The notes under the pieces are model-generated. The model searched no databases. It saw nothing but the letters and a program-made list of their open reading frames with translations, and had not been told where the DNA came from. A program made the position numbers and the translations under genes. Shown piece by piece: positions 17,253-24,850 of a stretch of 40,121 bases of DNA. The first letter of the stretch is position 1, and the number at the start of each line of letters is the position of its first letter. The stretch is from DAITQM01 sp036832975 (lineage in GTDB: Bacteria > Pseudomonadota > Gammaproteobacteria > Xanthomonadales > Wenzhouxiangellaceae): positions 1 to 40,121 of the forward strand of contig DAITQM010000027.1 in the NCBI GenBank assembly GCA_036832975.1, read 5' to 3'.

Positions 17253-18536
17253 TCAGGCGCTTTGCCGCCGGTCGGCCAGACGCAGGCGGGCGGCGGGAAA
17301 ACGGGCCGTGAACGTACTGCCCTGGCCGGGCCGGCTGGTGATTTCGAGCGTTGCCTGGTGGGCGTTCAGAGCGTGTTTGACGATCGACAGACCGAGGCCG
17401 GAACCGCCGCTCGCTCGCGAGCGGTCCTTGGCGACGCGGTAGAAGCGCTCGGTCAACCGGGGAATGTCTTTTTCCGGAATGCCGATGCCGGTGTCCTTGA
17501 CGCTGAAGGCGCCGCCGCGATGATCGGTGTTCCAGGACAGGGCGATTTCACCGCCAGCCGGGGTGTAGCGCACGGCATTGGAGAGCAGGTTGCCGAAGGC
17601 GCTTTCCAGATCGCCGGGCGCGGCGTATAGATCGTAACGGTTGTCGGCGGCACAGGTGATCTTATGCCGTCCGCCGCTCAGATCCTCGGCCCGTTCGAGC
17701 AGTTGGGCCAAAAGGGGCGCCATCGCCACCTGCCGTTCGCGGCCGACGATCCCCTGGGTCTGCAGGCGGGACAGTTCGATCAGATCGTCGATCAGGTGCT
17801 GCATCAGCCCAGCCTGATCGCGCATGCGCTGGATGATCAGGGCGATTTCCGGGGAGGCGTCTTCGCCTAAGGTTTCGAGATAACCGGCGAGCACGGTCAG
17901 CGGCGTGCGCAATTCGTGCGAGACATTGGCGACGAAATCGCGGCGCATCGCTTCGGCCTGCTGCATTTCGCTGATGTCGCGAAAGAGCAGCAGGCGGCGG
18001 CGGCGGTCGAGCACGGCGCAACTGACCCGAAAAGTGATGACCGGATCGAGCGGCGATTCGATCTCGACCAGGTTTTCCTGCCCGCTGTCGAGCCATTCGA
18101 TAAACGCCGGTTGGCGGATCAGATGGCGGATGAACTGGCCGCGGTCACCGCTCTCGCGCAGCCCGAGTTGCACCGCGGCCGCCTGGTTGTACCACTGGAT
18201 CACCTCCTTGTCGTCGAGCAGCAGTACCGGTTCGGGAAAGGCCGCCGTCGCGGTTTGAAAGGCCTCCAGAAGCATTTCGCGGGCGCGCAGTTCCTTTTCA
18301 AGGTGGTGCAGGCGCTGGAACAGCCGGTTGAACAGATGCCGCCAGCGGCCGGCGGCGCGCGGCGGATTGGTCGCCGGGTTCTCCAGCCAACGGGCGAGAC
18401 GGATCGATTGCACCAGTTCCCAGAACAACCAGGCGGCCAGGACAACGGTGACCGGTACCAGGCTGCCGGTCATCTGCCCGGCCAGCCCCGCCGCGGCGAG
18501 CACGAGGAGCGGCGCCGGCCAGTGGCGATTCATCAT
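17253..18536 (-). CDS. phoR: Phosphate regulon sensor histidine kinase PhoR
   Basis: 427 residues, close to E. coli PhoR (431). Two N-terminal hydrophobic stretches (LLVLAAAGLAGQMTG and VTVVLAAWLFWELVQ) are followed by a charged linker and a PAS domain (about 90-190; LLDDKEVIQWYNQAAAVQLGL). HisKA has FVANVSHELRTPLTVLAGYLE, and HATPase has NLLSNAVRYTPAGG, VKDTGIGIPEKD and GGSGLGLSIVKHAL. It phosphorylates PhoB when phosphate is scarce. A strong SD (AGGAGG) precedes the tandem ATGs at 18536 and 18533. It lies 42 bp after phoB. Confidence 0.94.
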   Translation of the reverse strand: MMNRHWPAPLLVLAAAGLAGQMTGSLVPVTVVLAAWLFWELVQSIRLARWLENPATNPPRAAGRWRHLFNRLFQRLHHLEKELRAREMLLEAFQTATAAFPEPVLLLDDKEVIQWYNQAAAVQLGLRESGDRGQFIRHLIRQPAFIEWLDSGQENLVEIESPLDPVITFRVSCAVLDRRRRLLLFRDISEMQQAEAMRRDFVANVSHELRTPLTVLAGYLETLGEDASPEIALIIQRMRDQAGLMQHLIDDLIELSRLQTQGIVGRERQVAMAPLLAQLLERAEDLSGGRHKITCAADNRYDLYAAPGDLESAFGNLLSNAVRYTPAGGEIALSWNTDHRGGAFSVKDTGIGIPEKDIPRLTERFYRVAKDRSRASGGSGLGLSIVKHALNAHQATLEITSRPGQGSTFTARFPAARLRLADRRQSA

Positions 18537-18578
18537 CCGCCCTCCTGCCGGAGGCGCGCAGCGTCCGTCCGGCTGGGT

Positions 18579-19301
18579 TCAGGCACTGGCGCCGAAGCGG
18601 TAACCATGACCGCGAATGGTCTGCACCAGGTGCGCCATCCCATGCGGTTCGAGGGCCTTGCGCAGGCGGCGGATATGGACATCGACGGTGCGTTCCTCGA
18701 CATAAACGTTGGTCCCCCAGACGTGATCGAGCAACTGGCCGCGGCTGTACGCCTTGCCGTAGTGGGTCATGAAAAAATGCAGCAGGCGGTACTCGGTCGG
18801 CCCGATTTTGACGGCGCGGTCGCCGGCCAGGACGCGATGGCTGGCGTGGTCGATGGTCAGGCCGTCGCTGCTGATTTTACCTTCTTCGTCGTGCGGGTTG
18901 GTCCGGCGCAGCACGGCACGGACGCGGGCGACGAGTTCGCGCGGCGAAAACGGTTTGACGATGTAGTCGTCGGCGCCCGATTCGAGGCCGAAAACCCGAT
19001 CGTCCTCGGCAATTCGGGCGGTCAGCATGATGATCGGGATATCGCGCGTGTACTCTTCGCGGCGCAGGCGGCGGGCCAGCTCGAGACCGCTGGTTCCCGG
19101 CATCATCCAGTCGAGCAAAATCAGATCCGGGCGGCGCTCGGCCAGAGCATTCAGCGCCTCCTCGGCGCCGCCGGCGGTCATCGTTTCCATCTGGGCGCGG
19201 TGCAGAGCAAAAACCAACAACTCACGGATCGCCGGTTCGTCGTCGACGACGAGAATCGCCGGTGCGTGTTTCGGCAGGGGTGGGTTGAGCCCGATGTTCA
19301 T
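18579..19301 (-). CDS. phoB: Phosphate regulon response regulator PhoB
   Basis: 240 residues from the ATG at 19301; an upstream in-frame start would add 23 residues with no family support. The receiver domain has the acidic pair D20-D21, phospho-acceptor Asp64 (LILLDWMMPG) and Lys in VKPFSPRELVARVRAVLRR. The winged-helix DNA-binding domain has ERTVDVHIRRLRKAL and a terminal TIRGHGYRFG. It activates genes with Pho boxes, including its own (19376-19393). It is followed by phoR, ppk and ppx. The M48 protease gene lies upstream on the same strand, with 111 bp between. Confidence 0.95.
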   Translation of the reverse strand: MNIGLNPPLPKHAPAILVVDDEPAIRELLVFALHRAQMETMTAGGAEEALNALAERRPDLILLDWMMPGTSGLELARRLRREEYTRDIPIIMLTARIAEDDRVFGLESGADDYIVKPFSPRELVARVRAVLRRTNPHDEEGKISSDGLTIDHASHRVLAGDRAVKIGPTEYRLLHFFMTHYGKAYSRGQLLDHVWGTNVYVEERTVDVHIRRLRKALEPHGMAHLVQTIRGHGYRFGASA

Positions 19302-19375
19302 GGTGGTTACTGAACTCCCGGGTGGGCAGGGCCGCGCAAGCCGGCGGTTGGTGCTGTCAAAAATAGGCAAATAAG

Positions 19376-19393
19376 ATGACCGTTCGATGACAG
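19376..19393 (-). promoter_or_regulatory. Pho box upstream of phoB
   Basis: On the minus strand, CTGTCAT-CGAA-CGGTCAT is two 7-bp direct repeats with an 11-bp period; the first is perfect and the second has one mismatch to CTGTCAT. A third, weaker repeat (TTTGCCT) follows in phase. It lies 75 bp upstream of the phoB ATG and supports autoregulation of phoBR, possibly extending to ppk-ppx. Confidence 0.78.
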
Positions 19394-19412
19394 CGCCGGC
19401 GGGGCGGGCGCT

Positions 19413-20903
19413 TCAGCCGTGCCGGGCCAGGTATTGGGCGAATTCGACTTTCATTTGTGACAGCCGCGACGAGATGCGTGCCCGCTGGTAATAATCGAGG
19501 TCGTCGCGGCGGGCGAGTTGTTCGAGTTGGTAGATGGCGTCGCCGAGCTGGCCCCGCAGGTAGAACGATTCGGCCATCGCCTCGCTGGCCCGCACGTTGT
19601 CGCCGGCCAGGTTCGCGGCGCGGGCGTAGAGTTCGTAGAGTTGCGAGTGCCCCCCCTGGGTCACGAGGTACTGGCGCAGCAGGCCGCCGGCCTCGGCGGC
19701 GTGTCCAACGTCGCCGGTGGAGAGCAGCGCGTCACTGTAATGAAATGTGACCGCGACGTTGCCGGGGAACTGGTAGTGCAGCCGGGCGAGTTCGGCGAGC
19801 GCTGCGTCCTGGCGGCCGGCAGCCAATTGCGCTTCGGCGAGTTGGATGCGGTATGCCAGGGTGCGCGGCGCCGCGGCGACGAGCGCTTCGGCCAGTTCCA
19901 GCGCTGCGTCGTTTTTCCTCTGCCGGAGCAAGGCGACGCTCTGGCCGTAGCGCAACGCCTCGGGGTAGGGTTCGAGGCCGCGTTCCAGGGCGTGCTCGAA
20001 ATAGCGCACCGCGTCCTCGGGCCGCGGTTCGGTCAGGGCCCGCAAGCGGGCGCGGATGACGTAAAAATCAGCAGTGGTCCGGAAAGACGTTTCGTTCATC
20101 AACGCCGCACGATTCTTGGCTTCGGCGATACGCGTCGTGGTCACCGGATGGGTGCGGAGATATTCCGGGACCATACGGCCGAGGCCGCGCGAGGCGTTGT
20201 TCATTTTCTCGAACATCGAGGCCATGCCGAGCGGGTCGTAGCCGGCGGCGGCAAGCGTCCGGATGCCGATCCGGTCGGCCTCGAATTCGTTGGATCGCGT
20301 GTAATTGATCTGTGCCTGCACGGCCGCCGCCTGGGTGCCGATGACCGCCGCCTGCACCGCCTCGCCGCTGCCGCCGCCGGCGAAGATCAGGCCGAGCATC
20401 GCCAACATCATCGGAATCGACATCGACTGCGCCTGCTCGATGGCGCGCGCCGTGTGTTGTTGGGTGATATGGGCGATTTCGTGGCCGAGGACGCCGGCCA
20501 CTTCGCTTTCCTGTTCGGCGAGCATGATCAGGCCGGTGTGCAAAGCGACGACCCCACCCGGGGCGGCAAACGCATTGATCGAATTGTCCTTGATTACGAC
20601 GAAGGTGAAGTCGCGGTCAGGTTCGTCGCTGCGCGCCACGAGGCGGTATCCCATATCGCTGAAATAGCCGGCGATCTGCGGATCCTCGAGCAGCACACCG
20701 TATTCGCGCATCTGTTGGATCAAGGCCCGGGCATAGGCTTTCTCGACCGCGAGCGGGATGATGTTGCCGGCGCTCGCCCCGAGGTCGGGCAGTCGAATGC
20801 GTTCTTCTTGGGCGGCAACCGTCAGCGGCAGCAGCAACGCCAGCACCAGGGCCAAGGCCCGGGTCGCCCGTTGCGGCGAAAAAATGAACATCGAAAACTG
20901 CAT
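19413..20903 (-). CDS. bepA: M48 metalloprotease with TPR repeats, BepA type
   Basis: 496 residues, like E. coli BepA (487). The signal peptide ends near VAAQEE. The peptidase domain has the zinc motif HEIAH (in GVLGHEIAHITQQHTARAIE) and the third ligand in NEFEADRIGIRTLAAAGYDP. The C-terminal half (about 290-490) is made of TPR-like helical pairs. BepA is a periplasmic protease and chaperone that promotes or removes stalled LptD and BamA at the outer membrane. The family also contains LoiP-like enzymes, but the TPR half favours BepA. It is transcribed toward phoB, away from the Tus operon. Confidence 0.88.
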   Translation of the reverse strand: MQFSMFIFSPQRATRALALVLALLLPLTVAAQEERIRLPDLGASAGNIIPLAVEKAYARALIQQMREYGVLLEDPQIAGYFSDMGYRLVARSDEPDRDFTFVVIKDNSINAFAAPGGVVALHTGLIMLAEQESEVAGVLGHEIAHITQQHTARAIEQAQSMSIPMMLAMLGLIFAGGGSGEAVQAAVIGTQAAAVQAQINYTRSNEFEADRIGIRTLAAAGYDPLGMASMFEKMNNASRGLGRMVPEYLRTHPVTTTRIAEAKNRAALMNETSFRTTADFYVIRARLRALTEPRPEDAVRYFEHALERGLEPYPEALRYGQSVALLRQRKNDAALELAEALVAAAPRTLAYRIQLAEAQLAAGRQDAALAELARLHYQFPGNVAVTFHYSDALLSTGDVGHAAEAGGLLRQYLVTQGGHSQLYELYARAANLAGDNVRASEAMAESFYLRGQLGDAIYQLEQLARRDDLDYYQRARISSRLSQMKVEFAQYLARHG

Positions 20904-21443
20904 CGCGTTAAGCGCAGATCATCCCATAGTTGCGATGTTGGACCCGTCAAGAGCGCCACTGGTTTCATGCACCGGCCGCGCGGGGTTGTGTGGTATCTAT
21001 ACTATACCCAATTGTTGCATAGATTCCCGGAATTCTCGGTCAAGCTGGCGAGTGCAGCTTGTCCGATTCCCCGAAAAACCGTAGTAATTCTACGGTTCGA
21101 GGGGAAGCGGACAAGATGTGCCGCCAGCTTGGGCGAGAAACCGGGCGCGTCCCCTTAGGTGAATTCGTTTTTCTGGCTAATAGCGTCATAACTATATGTT
21201 TTTATAGTGAATTTGATGAAATCGAGCAAAATTTATGCAACTATTGGGTATATTAACCAGAATGCTTTTTCCGGGATCGAATCCGGATTCGAAGACGGGC
21301 AAAGACCGGTTTATTGAGGCCTGCATATTTCATGAACGATGCGCAGCGCGGAAATCTGCCCCCTCCCAAACCCTTGTATGATTGATGCGGGGGGCTACAG
21401 GCCGTTCCGGAACGGGCAAAACGATTTTTCACAGGTGAAGGGC
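20904..21443. other. Intergenic region between bepA and the Tus operon
   Basis: 540 bp without a gene. It contains the 244-bp inverted-repeat element (21006-21249). The remainder (20904-21005 and 21250-21443) must hold the promoters of the two divergent genes. I can point to no convincing -35/-10 pair, only a TATGAT near 21377. Confidence 0.5.
21006..21249. mobile_element. 244-bp MITE-like element, long copy
   Basis: The ends are ACCCAATTGTTGCATA (21006-21021) and the inverse of ACCCAATAGTTGCATA (21234-21249). It is flanked by AT on each side, a possible 2-bp target duplication. An internal hairpin (AACCGTAG / CTACGGTT) and an AT-rich stretch are absent from the short copy at 6861-6961, which otherwise matches in reverse orientation. 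No protein is encoded. Confidence 0.8.
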
Positions 21444-22136
21444 ATGGCTGCCAGCCAGTACATTCGTTTGGTGACGGCCGATCCGCGGCGCGCCGCAACC
21501 CGCCCCGCCGCGACCGGGTGCGGTGGGCAGGCCGGCGGGACGCTGCTTTTTTTCTATATGGACGGCGTCCTCGCCGCCGATCCGGCCTGCCGCCCCGCAA
21601 CGTCTTGCTGGTGGGACGATTGGGCCGCTGCCGGCGCGCTCCTGAAGCTCTGCCGTTCGGCTTGGGAGAGACGGCGAAGCGTCCCGCCGTCGCCGCCGTT
21701 CGCGCTGGCCAGCCTGACCGATCTGGCGCTCGCCGCAGAGCAGGCGGTGGCGCTCGAGTGCAGCGGCGACGGCCCAGGTTCGACATCGACGGTCGCCGCC
21801 GGCCGGGAGAACGGACCGTTCGGGCTTTTGGTCGCGAGCGACCCGGTTTATGATCCGTACGATGAAGTGGTCGATCTCGCCCTCGCTTTCGCCTTGCTCG
21901 ATCTGCCGCTGGCCGTGATCTTTCGCGGCCGCGGTTTGTTTCATCTGCTCCGGGGCGACGGTGAGGCCGCCGGCCGCTGGCGGACGCTGGTCGATCTGAC
22001 CGCCGCCCGGCTGTACGGCGCGGTGGCCGAGGCCGAACATTTCTCGCTCGCGCCACGCCCCGCGGCGGTCGAGTGGCGCGATGCCGCCGGCCTCGACGAA
22101 CTGCTCGCCGGCTGCCGTCTGCTGATGACATTTTAA
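21444..22136 (+). CDS. Fused TusD-TusC sulfur-relay protein
   Basis: 230 residues from the ATG at 21444, with a GAAGG-like SD. The first half (about 6-106) resembles TusD/DsrE: a hydrophobic strand then FFYMDGVLAAD, a helix, and LLKLCRSAWERRRS, where Cys70 fits the sulfur-carrying Cys of TusD. The second half (about 124-230) resembles TusC/DsrF: FGLLVASDPVYDPYDEVVDLALAFALLDLPLAVIF in two strands and a helix, then GLFHLL, ending in CRLLMTF. A Pro/Ser/Gly-rich linker joins them. In E. coli these are separate subunits of TusBCD, which passes sulfur from TusA to TusE for tRNA 2-thiouridine. A dsrC-like gene follows at 22150. No TusB/DsrH gene is in the operon. The family call is by motif, and the N-terminal half is diverged. 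Confidence 0.78.
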   Translation: MAASQYIRLVTADPRRAATRPAATGCGGQAGGTLLFFYMDGVLAADPACRPATSCWWDDWAAAGALLKLCRSAWERRRSVPPSPPFALASLTDLALAAEQAVALECSGDGPGSTSTVAAGRENGPFGLLVASDPVYDPYDEVVDLALAFALLDLPLAVIFRGRGLFHLLRGDGEAAGRWRTLVDLTAARLYGAVAEAEHFSLAPRPAAVEWRDAAGLDELLAGCRLLMTF

Positions 22137-22149
22137 GAGCGTAAGAATC

Positions 22150-22524
22150 ATGTCCGCCGCTACCGTGCCGCAAGCCGCGCCCGAGCCGCTGGTCGTCGGC
22201 GGCCGGCCGATCCCGCTCGATGCCGACGGCCACCTGAAGCGGCCGGCCGACTGGAGCCCGGCGGTCGGCCGGGCGCTGGCCTGCCGCGAGGGGGTGGAAC
22301 TGGGTTCGGAACAGTGGGCGATCGTCGAACTGGCACGCGACTATTACAACGAGTATCATGTCGCGCCCGGCATGCGCCTGATCATCGCGCTGGCCGCCCG
22401 CCGCACCAGGCCGGACGGCGGGATCGAAATCGACAGCCGGCGGCTTTACCGCTGGTTCGGCGAGACCCCGATGCGCCGGATCTGCCGTTATGCCGGATTG
22501 CCGAAACCGCGCAGTTGCATCTGA
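22150..22524 (+). CDS. DsrC/TusE-family sulfur carrier with two C-terminal cysteines
   Basis: 124 residues. The family pattern is clear: IPLDADGHLKRPADWSP near the start, ARDYYNEYHVAPGMRLII in the middle, RRLYRWFGETPMRRIC, and the C-terminal arm ending GLPKPRSCI. Both Cys112 and Cys123 are present, spaced C-X10-C. DsrC proper has both and can form the disulfide or trisulfide; E. coli TusE keeps only the last. It accepts sulfur from the Tus/Dsr complex and hands it to a thiolating enzyme (MnmA) or, in sulfur oxidisers or sulfate reducers, to Dsr enzymes. It begins 13 bp after the fused tusDC gene. Whether it serves tRNA thiolation or sulfur metabolism cannot be decided here. Confidence 0.88.
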   Translation: MSAATVPQAAPEPLVVGGRPIPLDADGHLKRPADWSPAVGRALACREGVELGSEQWAIVELARDYYNEYHVAPGMRLIIALAARRTRPDGGIEIDSRRLYRWFGETPMRRICRYAGLPKPRSCI

Positions 22525-22573
22525 ATTGCCGCACATCGACGCCTATTCCAACCACTGAGAGCCGTAGACCAAG

Positions 22574-22888
22574 ATGACTTCATCCACCCCCGGGGCCACC
22601 CCCCGGATGACTGCCGAGAGCCCCGCCGTGAGCACCCCTGTCATTACCATTTATACGAAAGGCTATTGTCCCTACTGCCACGCCGCCAAGGCTCTGTTGG
22701 CGCGCCGCGGCCTCGCCTTCGAGGAAATCGCGGTCGATCACGACCGCGCCTTGGAAAAAGAGATGATCGAACGCTCGGGCCGCCGTACGGTGCCGCAGAT
22801 TTTCATCAATGGTCAGCACGTCGGCGGTCATGACGACCTGGTCGCCGCCGAGCGCAGCGGCGACCTCGACCGTCAGCTCGCCGGCTGA
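22574..22888 (+). CDS. grxC: Glutaredoxin 3
   Basis: 104 residues if started at 22574. The glutaredoxin fold begins at PVITIYTKGYCPYCHAAKALL, with the dithiol active site CPYC; the cis-proline is in RTVPQIFING and the glutathione-binding GG in HVGGHDDL. E. coli GrxC has 83 residues, so a GTG at 22628 (86 residues) or the ATG at 22607 may be the real start; the first 18 residues look non-conserved. It reduces disulfides with glutathione. It lies between dsrC and the isocitrate dehydrogenase gene with small gaps and is probably in the same transcript. A role in reducing the DsrC disulfide is possible but inferred only from position. Confidence 0.88.
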   Translation: MTSSTPGATPRMTAESPAVSTPVITIYTKGYCPYCHAAKALLARRGLAFEEIAVDHDRALEKEMIERSGRRTVPQIFINGQHVGGHDDLVAAERSGDLDRQLAG

Positions 22889-22899
22889 CGGGGGTAGCG

Positions 22900-23901
22900 A
22901 TGACGACGATTGCGGTACTGCGCGGCGATGGAATCGGCCCGGAGATCATGGACGCGGCGCTCAGTGTGCTCGACGCCCTCGACCTCGGCTTGCGCTATGA
23001 ATTCGTCAGCGCCGGGCTCGAAGCGCAAAAAACGCACGGCGAACTCTTGCCGGCCGCCACGCTCGAGGCCATCGCCCGCTGTAAGGTGGCGCTGAAAAGC
23101 CCGTTGACCACCCCGGTCGGCGGCGGCTTCAGTTCGTTGAACGTCGCCTTGCGCAAGCATTTCGATCTTTATGCCAATGTCCGGCCGGCGTTGAGTTTTC
23201 CCGGTACGCGGGCGCGTTATGACGATATCGACCTGATCACCGTGCGTGAAAACACCGAAGGCGCCTATCTGGCCGAGGGTTCGAAAATCATCGCCGGCGG
23301 CGAGCGCGCCGAATCGCTGATGGTCAACACCCGCACCGGCAGCCGGCGGGTCTGCCGCTACGCGTTCGAGTTGGCGCGCCGCGCCGGGCGCCGCAAGGTG
23401 ACCGCGGTGCACAAGGCCAACATCCTGAAGGCGGTCTCCGGGTTGTTCCTCGACATGGCTCGCGAGGTGGCCGCCGAATATCCGGAAATCGAATTCGGCG
23501 AAATGATCGTCGACAACTGCTGCATGCAGTTGGTGATGAACCCCTGGCAGTTCGACGTCATCGTCACGACCAACCTGTTCGGCGACATCCTCTCCGACTT
23601 GTGCGCCGGGCTGGTTGGTGGCTTGGGGCTGGCGCCGGGGGCCAATATCGGCGAGGAGGTGGCGATTTTCGAGGCGGTTCACGGTTCGGCGCCCGATATC
23701 GCCGGGCGGGGGGTCGCCAATCCCTCGGCCCTGCTGCTCGCCGCGGCGATGATGCTCGAACACCTCGGCCGCGAAACCGGCGCGCGGCGCATCCGCGAGG
23801 CGATCCGCGGCACCCTGGCCGCCGGTGACCGCTTGACCCGCGACCTGGGCGGCACGGCCGGCACGGCTGAATTCACCGCCGCGTTGCTTTCCCGGCTATA
23901 A
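22900..23901 (+). CDS. Isocitrate dehydrogenase, NAD-dependent type
   Basis: 333 residues of the isocitrate/isopropylmalate dehydrogenase family. It begins TIAVLRGDGIGPEIM; the substrate loop has FSSLNVALRKHFDLYANVRPA, where the Ser and Asn suit isocitrate rather than isopropylmalate. The metal site lies in FDVIVTTNLFGDILSDLCAGLVGG. The cofactor region GSAPDIAGRGVANPSALLL carries Asp-Ile where NADP enzymes have Lys-Tyr, which favours NAD. It is clearly shorter than the E. coli NADP enzyme (416) and fits the short bacterial NAD-IDH class. It produces 2-oxoglutarate, downstream of aconitase. Homoisocitrate dehydrogenase is a less likely alternative. GGGGG precedes the ATG. Confidence 0.82.
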   Translation: MTTIAVLRGDGIGPEIMDAALSVLDALDLGLRYEFVSAGLEAQKTHGELLPAATLEAIARCKVALKSPLTTPVGGGFSSLNVALRKHFDLYANVRPALSFPGTRARYDDIDLITVRENTEGAYLAEGSKIIAGGERAESLMVNTRTGSRRVCRYAFELARRAGRRKVTAVHKANILKAVSGLFLDMAREVAAEYPEIEFGEMIVDNCCMQLVMNPWQFDVIVTTNLFGDILSDLCAGLVGGLGLAPGANIGEEVAIFEAVHGSAPDIAGRGVANPSALLLAAAMMLEHLGRETGARRIREAIRGTLAAGDRLTRDLGGTAGTAEFTAALLSRL

Positions 23902-23957
23902 CCGTTTTCGTTCGCTTCCGCGCCCCGACAGGTGCGAATGACGGAGCAGGGGTATTC

Positions 23958-24803
23958 TCACTCCGCCGGCCACGGGGGCAGGTAGTACAACTTCCCGACC
24001 GGTGCCGGCCAGGCGCCGGCCAGTAAGTTGGTCAGGGCGGTGATCGCCGCCGCGGTTGCCGCTTCGAGTCCGGCGCCGCGCGCCAGCGCGGCGCACAGAT
24101 GGGCCGAAAGCGTGCATCCGGTGCCGTGATACTGGCCCGCCAGGCGCGGGTGCGGGAAGACGTTCTCTACTCCGTCTGCCGTGATCAGGCGATCGTAGAT
24201 CAGCCGGCCGCGGCCGTGCCCGCCTTTGACCAGCACCGCGCTGCACCCGAAATCGAGCAGGATGCGGGCAGCGGTACGCTGTGCCGCCGGGGTGGAGACC
24301 GGGTGCCCGCTCAGCGCCTCGAGTTCGGGCAGATTCGGGGTGACGACGGTGGCGAGCGGCAACAACCGCCGGCACAACGTCGTCACAGCGGAGGGGGCGA
24401 GCAGGCGGGCGCCGCTGGTGGCGACGATGACCGGATCGACGACCAGCGGTAATGCTGCGGTTGTGAGTTCGGCGGCGACGGCGGCGACGATCGCCCGGTT
24501 GCCCAGCATACCGGTTTTGACCGCGGCCGGCGTGACCCCGGTGACGGCGGAACGGATCTGCTCGCCGACCAGCGTGGCCGGCACCAGCCGGCAGGATTGG
24601 ACACCGGCCGCATTCTGGGCGGTGAGCGCCGTGACCGCCGCTGCGCCGTGCAGGCCGTGGGCCTGGAAGGTTCTGAGGTCGGCGGCGATGCCGGCACCGC
24701 CCGAACTGTCCATGCCGGCGATGGTCAGCGCCGCGCCCGGGGCGTGCCGGGCCGAGGCGGCGGCCGGCGCCGGGGGCTTGACTTGGCTGTGTTTCGTGGT
24801 CAT
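23958..24803 (-). CDS. thiD: Hydroxymethylpyrimidine/phosphomethylpyrimidine kinase
   Basis: 281 residues from the ATG at 24803; an in-frame TTG at 24812 would add three. Ribokinase-like fold with ALTIAGMDSSGGAGIAADLRTF, TGMLGNRAIV, PLVVDPVIVATSG, VVTPNLPELEAL, VLVKGGHG and the anion hole HGTGCTLSAHLCAALARG. It phosphorylates HMP twice to HMP-PP for thiamine synthesis. The family usually has Ser in AGSDSSGG; here it is Met, a mild change. The N-terminal 20 residues are Ala/Pro-rich and unlikely to be conserved. The gene converges with the dehydrogenase gene (56 bp gap) and stands back to back with the barrel protein gene, 47 bp apart. Confidence 0.92.
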   Translation of the reverse strand: MTTKHSQVKPPAPAAASARHAPGAALTIAGMDSSGGAGIAADLRTFQAHGLHGAAAVTALTAQNAAGVQSCRLVPATLVGEQIRSAVTGVTPAAVKTGMLGNRAIVAAVAAELTTAALPLVVDPVIVATSGARLLAPSAVTTLCRRLLPLATVVTPNLPELEALSGHPVSTPAAQRTAARILLDFGCSAVLVKGGHGRGRLIYDRLITADGVENVFPHPRLAGQYHGTGCTLSAHLCAALARGAGLEAATAAAITALTNLLAGAWPAPVGKLYYLPPWPAE

Positions 24804-24850
24804 AGTATCCAACTTAACGGATATTGAATGGATGGGGTCTTCGGGGGTTT

